Origin: Tulasnella sp. 424
Lineage: Eukaryota > Basidiomycota > Agaricomycetes > Cantharellales > Tulasnellaceae
Direction of reading: 5' to 3'
NCBI GenBank assembly: GCA_019633425.1
Contig: WSUB01000257.1
Span: 1-43,612, forward strand
Length of the DNA: 43,612 bases
Shown here piece by piece: positions 11,020 through 21,852 of this stretch. Below the pieces are notes generated by a model. It saw only the letters and a program-made list of their open reading frames with translations, was not told where the DNA came from and searched no databases. How positions within the stretch are numbered: the stretch's first letter is position 1; each line of letters begins with the position of its first letter. Position numbers and translations under genes: made by a program.

Positions 11020-13702
11020 TTAGTTAACTAGGTAGAATTCGATCCCTTCGAATGCCGGATCACTAAAGCGGTCGTCTCGGAATGGGAGCCCAACCCTTTC
11101 CAGCTTCGCCGGATTCATTGTCTTTGGTCGCTCCTTTTGGCGTTCCGTAACGAGCTCCCAAATGTAATTGAGAACCACATCTTTTGATGGAGAACTCAAG
11201 AGCTCTAGCTGCGTCAAGTGAGGACACAAAAACATGTCATCTCGATCCGACCCTACTGAAATAGGTACCTTCAAACGGCGGAAGGACGGATAGACCGCAG
11301 CTCCTCCCAAAATTAATTTGTTAACGCGAGGCAGCCAGTGAAAAGGGGAATTTATCTCCTGTGGTGTGCCACTAAGAAAGTTGGCGTTGTATAAAAAACT
11401 GCTAGATGCGTCGGTGGATAGGTGTGAGAAAAGGTCTGCTGTTTTAATGGCAATGCCCGAGTCCACCAGCACGCGGATCATCTCTAGCGCTTCACCGTTG
11501 GTTAATGGGCCGCTTTCAAGTCTGCAGGACGCCCAGGATGCTTCGGCTCCTTTGCCCGACCTCTCATCTGGCGGATTGCGACCGGATGCCGACCACATAA
11601 AGGCGATCAAGCACCCTCGATCCTTTGGCAAGTTATATGTGTATGTGTTCCTAATACCTCCTACTTCCAGTAGTCCAGTATGAACACTCGAAGATTCCAT
11701 CTGTCCGAGTGAGCGTATTATGTTCCCAATGGCCGAGTCCGGACTCCATAGATAGCCGGGGTGCATTTGGTCGACTATTAGCGTCGCATGGCCTTTCAGT
11801 CCAAGAGACTGCAATACACCCATTTGGAGTGAGGGAGGCAGTCTGGTTATTCGTACTCTCTGGAGACCAGAATGATCGGGTCGTGGACCAGGAGAACCCT
11901 CGTTTGACAGGGATTCGCTTGTAAGAGAGTCTAGAATAAGCTCTTCCACGTTGGGACACACGCGAAGCATTTCTAAAAGGTCCGTTACAAAAGTGTCAGG
12001 TACCCGCGTCCCAGAGATTCTGACCGCCTGGAGAATCGGGAACGGAGCGGGCGCGATCATATCAGTCAAATATGCGCTCGATAGCCGGCAGGCCAATGAC
12101 TCCAATACCGACTGAAGTTCGGTTGGGGTCGAAGAGTCGATGAAGAGTTCCAAGGGGCTGTCATGGTTGTATCGCAGAACGTATTCGATGTTATTCATCC
12201 CTCCACCCACCAGAATGCACTGAGTGAACTCTGGTGTACCATCGATTGCGTCACGCCACTGTTTGCAAACCACTCTTAATTCCGCAAAACGAATGATCCG
12301 GGCGATGTAAAGTTCGTTCAGGGATTTGAAGTTGGGTTGCCACTCCTGCGTGAATGTAACGCGGCCCTGACCATGACTTGACTTTGCAGCCTCCACCATG
12401 ATAATCCTGGCAATGATTCCTGGAGGAACTCGCGAGATAGGCTGTCGTGAGTTGACAAGCGTGGTCATCCGGGACCGGATGCTATAAGCCCAGTCTAGCG
12501 AATCCCGGATTTCGGTGGCTGACACATCTGGCAAGGATGAACCAAGTCCAGAATAGGACTGAGAGCTATTCGAAGATTTTTAGCATTCGTCTTATGTCAT
12601 CATTTTGGAGCCTGGTGCTTACATGGCAAGTCCTTCCATAGGGAGGACGAGGGAATCCTCGAGCATGAGTTGCTGCGAAGTCACGAGGCTTTCTGCCCGT
12701 TGACGATCGAGGCGGCTCAAGACGTCAATGATACGAGGTCGAGCCGCCGAATTCTCAGCCCAGCACCTGCTGGCCTCGTCCCAAAATTGCAAATACGAAG
12801 TGCCGTCGGGTGCAGCCATGGGTTCCCGAGGAGGGCGCTCTCCATTGAAGACCACACCCGTAATAATTGAAACTATGCCCGTATGGTGAGTATACGGCTC
12901 CATCCCGCTTAGAACCTTTCTCAAGATGTGAGTAAGAAACTGTTCATAACACCTGATATCGAAAAATCTAGAACGAACCTCATAGACGGTGATGCCAAAT
13001 GCGTAGACATCACTTTGGAAGGTTCGTCTGCAAGCATCTTGCAAAAGCTCAGGACTCTGCCAAGGGATACTTCCCGTTCCTCTCAAAGACGTAGAAGTCC
13101 GAGAAGTCACGTGTTTAGCGAGGCCGAAGTCGCATAGCATAGCATGCTCGCTGCCTGAAATGAGTATATTGTTTCCTTTGAGGTCACCATGAATAATACC
13201 ACACTGGTGCAAATATGCGAGGCCTTCCGCGATTTCGAATACCTACAGACCACTAGTGAGCTGCGTCGGTCACATGCGGTAGCGGAGGACGCACCAGTCG
13301 CCGACGATCCACATCAGGACGACGCTTGAGAAACCCAATAAGGGACCCGTTTTCTGCAAAGGGAGAAACAAGATATAAATCTTCATCGATTCGGCGGATT
13401 CCCAAGAACTGGAGAATGCGAGGGTGTTTAAGCAAAGCCCAAACCCCAGCTTCAATTTCCATTCGCTTCCGAGGAGATAGGAGGTTAGCGGGTTCCGACC
13501 GATGTCAAGCAATTCGCCTCACAGCTATTACGTTCTCGTCATAGCAATCGCCTCTGGGCCTCTTTAGGGCTAGCTTGCCCATCGTGGGATGGGTCGCAGT
13601 GAACAAGTCACAAAATGCTCCAGAGGTGTTTGTCGGTGTCGTGCTATCGAGGATGATATCCCCCTCCAAAACGCATCTGTAGGCGTGCAAGGGATCCGAC
13701 AT
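11020..13702 (-). CDS. Protein kinase (TKL-like) fused to F-box-like protein
   Basis: Exons (minus) are 13702-13523, 13465-13295, 13242-12979, 12915-12623 and 12565-11020, giving 817 aa. The N-terminal half is a kinase: LALKRPR (Lys47), an alpha-C Glu near 63-65, GIIHGDLKGN (Asp137), DFGLAKH (Asp155) and SPELL in the activation-segment position. HGD replaces HRD, as in the mushroom tyrosine-kinase-like expansion. A TAA at 12621-12619 would end the kinase, but it lies inside a good intron (12622-12566, GTAAGC...CTAAAA...TAG, 57 nt). Removing it joins codon AT|C in frame to the F-box-like frame, which otherwise has no ATG before its F-box-like segment near residues 344-390. The remaining about 430 residues match the gene at the left edge. 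Intron 12978-12916 is 63 nt and stop-free. If the junction is wrong, these are two minus-strand genes about 100 bp apart. Confidence 0.72.
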
Positions 13703-14383
13703 TGCAAATTGATAGGGTTAGTGGTACAGAGTACTTGAGGCGATCAGGAAAGGGCTTCAATCTTTGTGGTTGAGATATCCGAGTCAAGTGGATCAGTACG
13801 AACTATTTGGCCATGTCTTGTTTATCCACGGGTTGTTTATGCCAAAGTTCAAGGTCTCCCAACCTGCTGTACGTCTCTGAACGATCCCACCTCGTGGTGT
13901 CTATTGCATCTTCCGGAGAGATCAGTCGTACGAATGCTAGTCGCTTCTCCATGGCTCAAAATGCTGGGCGATTCGTGTACCTAGGCATCGAGACCTTTTT
14001 GGGACGAAACGAAAGGTCTAATTCAACATCACTAATAAAGGGGTACATGAGTAGCTAGTTGGACCCAAGAGTGCCTGGCACCTTAATACATCGATGTACG
14101 CGGCTAAAGTCCACAGCTTCGTTGAACAAAGCGAAGCTGTGGAATACTGGCCGCATTCCCTCTCGGCCTCCTCCAAGTTGGAATCCCATACCAAAAGGCG
14201 GGAAGTGTTGGGGGTCATTCGTTGAGACCGACACTAACCCAGACAAAAGCGGGTTCGCCCTTCGAAGGCCATGACTTTTGAAAGTAAATGTGTAATGGAT
14301 TTGGAAGTTAACACACGTTGCCGCTCCTTTTTGTCCCACGCGGAGTCCAACGGTCTTTCCCCCCGTATCACCCAACCAGCCAC
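13703..14383. promoter_or_regulatory. Divergent intergenic region between kinase/F-box gene and GPI10
   Basis: Both neighbours start outward from this 681-bp stretch, so it should hold both promoters. Apart from the hairpin at 14110-14143 I see no convincing element. Short open frames on both strands have no recognisable content. Confidence 0.5.
14110..14143. repeat. Perfect 12-bp inverted repeat with 10-nt loop
   Basis: Left arm 14110-14121 (TCCACAGCTTCG) is the exact reverse complement of right arm 14132-14143, with a loop of TTGAACAAAG. It lies about 410 bp upstream of the kinase ATG and 240 bp upstream of the GPI10 ATG. It could be a protein-binding palindrome, an RNA hairpin in a leader, or a trace of a mobile element. 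Confidence 0.7.
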
Positions 14384-16331
14384 ATGAACTGGACACTCCT
14401 ACCATTCATCGTCCGGCCACTTATTGCCGTCTTGACCCGAGGGTTCTTTCAACCTGATGAATATTTCCAAAGCCTCGAACCCGCTCATCGTGCGATTTTC
14501 GGATACGGCCATTTAACCTGGGAATGGGTCGCTCAACCTCCCATTCGGAGCATTGCGTATCCTGCTATTTGGATGCCAGTGTATAGAATTTTACAACGGA
14601 CGGGACTGGATGGTGGAGCTCTTTTGGTACGCACTCTAAGTCTACCCCGTACCTTGTGGCTATACCTGATGGTTCGTTTGTTGGAGTGTAGGTTCTAGCA
14701 CCCAAATTGTTGTCGGGGTTCTTAGCCGCTTTCACCGACATTTTCGGCTGGAAACTGGCGAGAAAGCTATACGGACCCCGAGTTGCTAATGTCTGGGTAC
14801 GAACTCCTTTAGGATCTCTTTCGAGGGTCGCCTTGAGCTGACGCTAAAATACTTTGTATAGCTCTTCCTCTCCATGACCTCAGTTTTCAACGTGCTTGCC
14901 CTTTCAAGGACGTTCTCCAACTCATTAGAAACTTCTTTAACGGTTTCGGCACTTTACTACTGGCCACTCGTTGATGGACTGTGCGTGTTCCCAATTGTCG
15001 GTTTAGCGGTGGACCAGGGACTGATTACTGCTCCACAGGGACCATGATCTCACTACGGCGCTATTTCTCGCAGGTATCAGCTGCATCATGCGCCCGACTA
15101 GTGCAATTATTTGGATTACGCTTGGCGGGGAACTCCTAATACGTATGGTTACGAAGAGGCAATCCGTGGCCCCAATCTTAAGCAAAGTCGCCACCATGGG
15201 GTATAAACGCTTCTTCAGCACAGGTTTTCTCAGCTCATGCATTATTTTTCTCCCACCTTAGGGCGTTATTCTCCCTGGTTCTATTCGGTCTCGACACTGT
15301 GTACTACGGAAAGCCTACCTTCACACCCCTCAACTTCCTCCGCGTCAACCTCTCCTCCGTTTCATCTTTCTATGGTGCCAATCAATGGCACTACTACTTC
15401 ACCCAAGCACTTCCGATCTTATGCAGCACCTCCCTTCCTTTCGTCATCCACGGAGCTTGGCTTGCAAAGATGCTTCCGGGAGAAATCGGGCGCGCCTCTC
15501 GCACCTTGTTTGGTCTCTGTAGATGGGTGATCGGGGCATACTCGTTGACGAGTCACAAAGAATGGAGATTCATTCATCCATTACTACCGATCCTGCATTT
15601 ATTTGCTGCCCTAAGTCTGGTTAGTCTTTTTGCGAAGGCTTCCAGGGGTAAGGAGAAGAAGGAGGATGACAAGGAAAAACACTCGTCTCTTGCTGGTAAC
15701 ACCTTCCCCGTCCGTCGAACACATATCCTCTTCATTCTATCCGCTCTCCCTGCGTCCATATACATTATCTTCTTCCACTCACGTGCTCAAATTGCTGTGA
15801 TGCACCACCTGCGGAACCTTCCACCCTCGGAACTGCGGTCGGTAGGGTTTCTCATGCCGTGCCACTCAACTCCTTGGCAAGCGTATCTTCACCGACCGGA
15901 TGTTGAGATGTGGGCTATTGGGTGCGAGCCGCCGCTAAGGTGAGAGTGCATTCTGCAGAATTCGGGCAGCCGACATAGCCTAACGCACGGTCCTACCCAG
16001 TGGTCAAGATATCTTGACGTACCAGCACCAAGAAAGAGTATTCTACGACGACCCAGTCGGTTACTTGCAATCTCGCTTCCCTTCAAGTGTTGACGCGGGG
16101 TTCCCTCCTTCACCCCTGCCTTCGTCTCCACCTGGCGATAGTTCGGTGACCGAGTGGATCCATGCCTGGCCATCCCATTTGGCGTTCTTCGGCCACCTAA
16201 CTCAGACGTACCCGGAGATAGAACAAATCCTTCAGCGGAAAGGATATAGGGTGACGTGGGAGACAGGGAACGGATGGGAGGAGGATGAGCGGAGACGAGG
16301 AGGGGTTCAAGTCTGGTCTTACTCGTCGTAA
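14384..16331 (+). CDS. GPI10: GPI mannosyltransferase III (GPI10/PIG-B)
   Basis: This ER membrane enzyme of glycosyltransferase family 22 adds the third, alpha-1,2-linked mannose to the GPI anchor precursor using dolichol-phosphate mannose. Exons are 14384-14626, 14692-14796, 14862-14980, 15039-15200, 15262-15939 and 16001-16331, all phase-consistent, giving 545 aa, close to the usual PIG-B length. Family landmarks are QPDEYFQSLEPAH and GYGHLTWEW near the N-terminus (lumenal acidic motif), IMRPTSAIIW, the FGLDTVYYG...NFLRVN loop, and SHKEWRFIHPLLPI, the family 22 HKE-RF motif. Several hydrophobic membrane segments follow. The tail after the last intron (DILTYQHQERVFYDDP) also fits PIG-B. The gene is divergent from the kinase/F-box gene and convergent with the RING gene (173 bp between stops). 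A second GPI mannosyltransferase, GPI14, lies 12.6 kb further on. Confidence 0.95.
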
Positions 16332-16504
16332 ACCCGCCAGGCCGCGTGCCGTGGGTATTCACGAGCTCTGTTGGACTCTTTCAGGTGCACACAAAACCTC
16401 ACGTCTAATATTTAACTGGTTTTATTATATCGAAATACTACCACTACCGGATGTCCTTACCCAATACTTTTATTGGGCTCTTGAAGTGGTGTGTCCGCAG
16501 AGAG

Positions 16505-18155
16505 TTAGGTCCTTCCAAAAGGGAGACGGTTCCCCGAAGAAGTTCCTGGTCTAAAGAGAGGAGTCATAGAAGCTAACCTTGATGGGGTGTGCTGTGGATG
16601 TTGAGAAATTGGAGCTCCTCCAGTTGAACGGTTTCCGACAGCGGGTAAGGCATGGTGCTGTCGAGAAAGTCCAGTCGTTGAGGCAGGTCTAAAGGCAGGA
16701 AGCAGATTTGTCTTTGCCGGTGCAGGAGTAGTTTGATGCGCTTTCGAATGGGAAGGTAGCTTCAGCGAGGTCAAGTTCGTTCGGGGTGCGTTGTTAGACA
16801 GCTGCTGAGACCGCTGGTCTTCAGCTTCTCGAGCGTGAAACATCGGGAGTAGCTTTCGAGGAGTAGACGTATCATTCGGTATGAATCGAGAGCCATTGGG
16901 AGGAGGGAGAGAAGGCGGAGGCATCATGCGTTGTGATTTTGTAGTCACAGGTGAGTCAAAGTTGACATTCAGTCCGTCGGTTCTTCGACTCGGTGCGGGA
17001 GGCGTGTAGGCGAACTGTCTATGAAAGCGAACAGATACTAAACCAAGGAATATACGCTGTTGATGGTTTACTTACTGTAACGACGTCGCGGGGCGTTGCG
17101 GGACTGGCCTATGGACCGATGGGGGAGGAAGGAATTCGGGCTGGGGTTGATCCAATGGAAGGGTCAAACGAGGTGGTCTCATTGGGGTTGGGACACTGCG
17201 AGCGTGAGGACTAGAGGTTGTATGAGACGCTGCCGAACGTCGGTCGTCGCCCAGGTCCCAAGCATGAGTACTCCTGGGACGTAAATCAAGTTAGCACCCA
17301 AGTGTCTAGATCTTCTTATTAGACTCCGTGTAGTACATAGAGTCATCCACGACGGTTGGAGTAGCCCCGCCCGGATCGAGTCTGACCCGCTTCCCGTTCG
17401 GGTTAGTGTATTGATTCTCTTCTTGGCGAAGTTGGGCTCTAAGTTGGGCCACTTCCCGTCGCAGGCATTCGTGGGCGCTAGCAAAAGCGTACTCGAATTC
17501 AGCCGAAGGAGCTCTTTGCACACCTACTTACTGTTGAAGTTCCTTGAACTCTTTGTTTCGCTCCTGGAACTGTTGGAGCATCTTGTGAAACTGCGCACAG
17601 CGGGACTTGTAATATCGAGCTTCAGCTGCCATCGCCGCTTGCTGAAACTGATTATAAACATCGCAGTTAGCAGACAAGAAAAGGATTGCGATGGCGCCCC
17701 TACGCGGATTGTGTTGGCGACAGAATCTAGTGCAGAAACTGAGGGCTTGAACCAAGAGGCCATGGGTTCCGGAAGCTGTAATTTGACCGAGTTATTGCAG
17801 TTCCTTTGGTATCGGGGCCTGCCACTGCCTCACGTCTTTTTGTAGGGGAAATATGTTCACGTTCGTCGATCCACATTTCATGCATGTCCGACTGGTAGCT
17901 TCTCCGACCATGAATTACTCAGTAACGAGATTGCTGACGGACGTGGCTCGACTTACATATGTGAGAGTTGCACAGAACATGGCCACACTCGGTCAGCCAG
18001 AAAGGGACGCGACTTTGGCCGCGTGACGATTGTTCGAAAGAGAGCATGCAGTGGTCACAGTGGGTGAACTCCCACATGTCGACATCATCAGTTTGAATGC
18101 TCCCAGCAGTCAAGTTGGCATCGAGAGTATTGTCAACGTAATAAGTGCCGGCCAT
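16505..18155 (-). CDS. RING-coiled-coil protein, Zip3/RNF212/HEI10-like
   Basis: Family members are SUMO or ubiquitin E3 ligases on meiotic chromosomes that choose crossover sites. Exons (minus) are 18155-17957, 17898-17834, 17775-17704, 17647-17532, 17477-17337, 17273-17076 and 17018-16505, all phase-consistent, giving 434 aa. The RING is N-terminal: CDHC at 33-36, ECGHVLC at 56-62 and CMKC at 72-75. His65 stands where a Cys is usual, so the ligand pattern is unusual. A short segment with LPEPMASWF follows, then a coiled coil (FQQAAMAAEARYYKSR through about 160) and a long Ser/Pro-rich tail ending MTPLFRPGTSSGNRLPFGRT. This RING, coiled coil, disordered tail order fits Zip3-type proteins. 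The fifth donor (GTACTA) is weak and was chosen by phase and intron length. A start at Met27 is also possible. Another RING family cannot be excluded. It is divergent from the JmjC gene. Confidence 0.72.
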
Positions 18156-18349
18156 TGATGACCATCGGTGGGCGGGTTGGTCGACGAGAAGACGAAAGGC
18201 CGTGGCGCTTTGTTTATTTGTTGACGAGGTTCGTTGGTATTAGACAGCATCAAACATCGTCCCTTGCGCAATTGCAACATCCACCACCACCTCGCCGTTG
18301 GGCGTTCGTCATCTCAGAAGAGACTTAGGGCCATTTCAAATCTTATGTA
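18156..18349. promoter_or_regulatory. Shared divergent promoter, RING gene and JmjC gene
   Basis: Only 194 bp separate the two start codons, so both promoters must overlap here. No clear TATA box. I did not identify a specific regulator site. Confidence 0.6.
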
Positions 18350-21300
18350 ATGGAGGAAGAAGTCCAGGATGATACAGGAGGTGTAACCACATCGTTTCCA
18401 TGGTCAACATTCTCATTCGACGACCTCATCCACTCGTCGGACAAGTTCGTACAAGTCGACCGATTCTCAGCGGCTCAGTTCAGCAAAGTGGATCTTTTCA
18501 ACCTCATCTGGAAACACGAGCAAAACGGCATCCCCATTATAATCAGTGATCTGAATCTCGGCGATACGTGGGATGACCATCTTTTGAGTCCGGAATGGCT
18601 CCTGCAGAATATACCTGAAATCAGTAAGTTAAGCTACAAACAGAGTCTCCCTCAAAGTTTGAGGTCACGATAATTAAGCTACACAGAAATAACGGCCCGA
18701 GACGTATCGACGCGTGAGGATACCGAGATGACATTCAGGGAGTACATTGAATATGCACGAAGTGCCACGTCCGACGTCGGGGACGATGGTGGGGCTTAAC
18801 TTTTTCTTAGTATGTATCGGATCTCAAACACTCCGCTTGCGTTTTACTCAGGTGCTCAACGGCTATACGGCAAAGATGCTCCGTGTCCGGTGCAATGGGG
18901 GGAGTGGTTGAGTCCAGAGATCGTTCCCGAGCGAACGCTTCCGTTTAGCATAGACGACATTTTTTGGCACATGGAACCCGATGTCAGTCATTTTGTAGCC
19001 TCATCATTTAGCCATCCTCACGACTAAATTTCCCCTTGTAGGAGCGTCCGGAGACTTTGATGACCTATCTGGGTAAGACAGATGCGGGAACTTGAGGGCA
19101 GTCTGTAACATTATCTATTTCTCAGGAATTGGCGGCACGTATACGCCTTGTCACAAGGATCCATGTGCCAGTCAAGGGCAGAACCTAATGACATACGCAG
19201 AGCCGGGAGCGTTCTCCGTGTGGTTCTTTACCCCCTCGCATGAAGCCTTCAAAGTCGCCCGTCACTTCAAAGAGGCGCACCAAACCGAACTCGACTGGGA
19301 AGCAACATTCCTCACTCCCAGCGAATTTGCGGATTTCCCTTGTCCGGTGTATGTTTGCAAGCAGGGCGTCGGAGATCTTGTCCTGGTTCCGCGACGGAGT
19401 TGCCATCAGGTCGTCAATTTTGGCGGTTTAAACATCAAGACATCTTGGTCACGCATGACACCGCTATCACTGAGGGAGGCAATAACAGAAGAATGCCCGA
19501 TCTACCACCGGTTGAGTCCCTTCTGAATTTGACCTTCGCCAACTCCCCATTGACAAGCCTCCCCCTCCACCCAGTGTCTGCCGGCCGGAAGTTTACCGGA
19601 CCAAACTTCTTCTGTACCGCTCGGTTATTAAATTCACGAATTTTGTCAACCGAAGTCAAGACAATCCTGAGGCAGAAAAGGCAATCAGCATTGCAACAGA
19701 TGCAATTCGCCGACTTCTGCCCTACTTGGATCAGCTTCTCGTATCCGAGTGGGACCCCGACCACTCCAGTTTTACCCGCTACTCTGAAGCCCAAATTCCG
19801 GTTTGCAACTTTTGCGGGGCTGACATATTTCAGTCGTTTTTCGAATGCCAACAATGCGTCGAACCTGGCGAGGATGCAGCTGAAGACGAATTGGTTGTTG
19901 GAGCATACCAGATCTGCGCTACATGTTACGTCGAAGGCAGAAGTTGCAAATGCATTATCATGCAGCCCATGCAGAGGTGGCCATTCTCGGACCTTTTGGC
20001 CGTCAGAAATCACGCTGCTGCCCTCGTAGGATCATCAGACGCCTGGGACATGACGCCAGGGTTAGCTCATTTGTGGCTATACTATGCATAGACACTAACT
20101 GGTGCCAAATTACTTTGCAGTTGGCTCGACAACACTGAATCGAATCGTGTTTTTCAAGCGGCGGTCGAGCTTCGTCGTAAACGTCTTGGGAGGAAGCCAA
20201 ACGCTCCGCCGATAATGCGTTGCTCCGTCCCAAATGGGTATGCCCACAACGTCAAATGGGATGGACAAGCATACTGCTCCGGATGTAATCGAGGCCTGTG
20301 TCTCAGACATTGCCTCTTCATCCGTTGCTCTCACTCCTCGGACTCGATCCTCGACGCCGGGATTCGTCATGATCCTGCATACCACCAAAAACACATAGGC
20401 AAACGGACCACTTCGAATAATCCGGCCAAGCCGCTCAGCGAGAAGGAAAAATATCTGGCCATATTCGGTCGGCCAAATGACCAAACCCGAGAACCTCCTC
20501 GGGACCTGCAACCTAGTTTGCGTCTGACTTGGGCTGCTGTAGAGTTTCCCGACTGCCATCCAATCGACGTCGCTCGGTCAAAGCTGGGGTTCTATGATGA
20601 AGAGGTAAGGATTTATTTTAACCTCGCGCAGAGATGCTGTTGACGCTGTTGCGTAAGGAATATGGTCTGGATGATAGCGTGAATGGCGATTTGGCCAACG
20701 GTGGAACTCCTGTCAGCCTTAGTACCAAAGGAACCCCAGCCCGAAACCGAAGCCCTCGCGGAAGGGTCAAAATAGATCATGAAGGAGTTCCTGTCCGAGT
20801 TGGCCCTCCGAAGAAGCGAAAGCGGCGGAATTCTTCTCCTGATGAGCCACTCAGTCAGCTAATGCATCATCAAAGGGCCCGTTCACTTGGACGGTCGGAC
20901 GTACGTCATATTTCTTTCGTGCGGGTATTCTTTTATTGACCAGGGAAATGGCAGCGTCCGAACAGAACGCTTGGCACCCATGCTTCGGGTTCGCGACTGT
21001 CCACCCCAGCTCGACCAAGCTACGCAAGAGAACGGATGGTACACCAAGAAGAACTGTCCGTCAGTCAGGCGGATGGCCACGAGTTTGACGATGACCACGA
21101 TCCACTCGCGTTGTCCTCCCCGCCCCGCTCAAAAGCCGAGCTTGAAGCGGCTATGTCTATCGAGCCTCCATCTGAGCGCAACGACACTGGCGCCAGTGGA
21201 GTCTACGCTTTGCTCTGGGACGACTTGACTAGAATTCGGACCTACGTCCCAGAGGACAAGTGGACAACACTTCGCGACAGGATGGCTGCGCTTGGACAAC

Positions 21301-21371
21301 TCATTGGCGTAGAGATAGACGATGCGCCCCACCCCTTGGAAACGATGGACACTAGGCCGGAAGTAAACTGA
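18350..21371 (+). CDS. JmjC-domain protein with two Cys-rich clusters
   Basis: JmjC proteins are Fe(II)/2-oxoglutarate oxygenases, often histone lysine demethylases. Exons are 18350-18623, 18687-18788, 18852-18982, 19042-19072, 19126-19510, 19575-20060, 20121-20604, 20658-20900 and 20955-21371, giving 850 aa. The JmjC core spans about residues 60-310. The iron triad is visible as TPCHKD (His189, Asp191) and RRSCHQVVN (His273), so it looks catalytically competent. After it come CX2C pairs at 385/388, 399/402, 422/425 and CX(1)C at 432/434, then a second Cys/His group in exon 7 (CSGCNRGLCLRHCLFIRC), plausibly zinc-binding histone or DNA readers. The C-terminal third is disordered and basic (PPKKRKRR, a likely nuclear signal). 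The exon 7/8 and 8/9 borders were chosen by phase. Substrate specificity is not predictable here. No JmjN domain was seen. Confidence 0.87.
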
Positions 21372-21852
21372 TCCGGTTTCCCGTCCACCCGTAGCTAGAC
21401 CCCAACCCGCCACCTAACCAGATTGCATTACCTCTTTAGATTCGCTCCCCCTTGTACATTTAGTTTCTCTCCCATTGCTTTCCTCAGAGGCGTCGAACCC
21501 GAATAAATCATGCACAAACCAAAACGAAATATCGAGCAGGATGTGTCGCGCCCGCACTACGACTGACTATATTAGACGTGGAGGAATGTAAGAGCTACCT
21601 AAGTGTGCTAAGAGAAGGGATGACGACACTGAAGAGAAAGCAAGCAATCCGCAGGAGCGTAGGAAAGTGAAAGGTATGCAGAGAAAGGTGGGGAAAAAAG
21701 ATCTCGAGAATGACGGAAAGCGAGAGGAGCTGTGCGACGAAAACATGGTGCAATCGAAAGGGAATATAGGTGGGAGTGAATGATCTGATATATGGCTAGA
21801 ATGTCTACATTAGAAAAGAAAAGGGCGCTTGCCTCCAGGACACGGAGAATCG
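21372..21852. other. 3' intergenic gap between convergent JmjC and casein kinase genes
   Basis: About 480 bp containing the two 3' UTRs and terminators. No open frame or repeat of note. Confidence 0.5.

Noticed and set aside
11020..12534. F-box-like protein as a separate gene starting at 12534
   Set aside because: The codon there is TTG and the frame has no upstream ATG. An internal ATG near 12466 would start almost at the F-box. The spliced fusion explains the frame better, though two genes remain possible.
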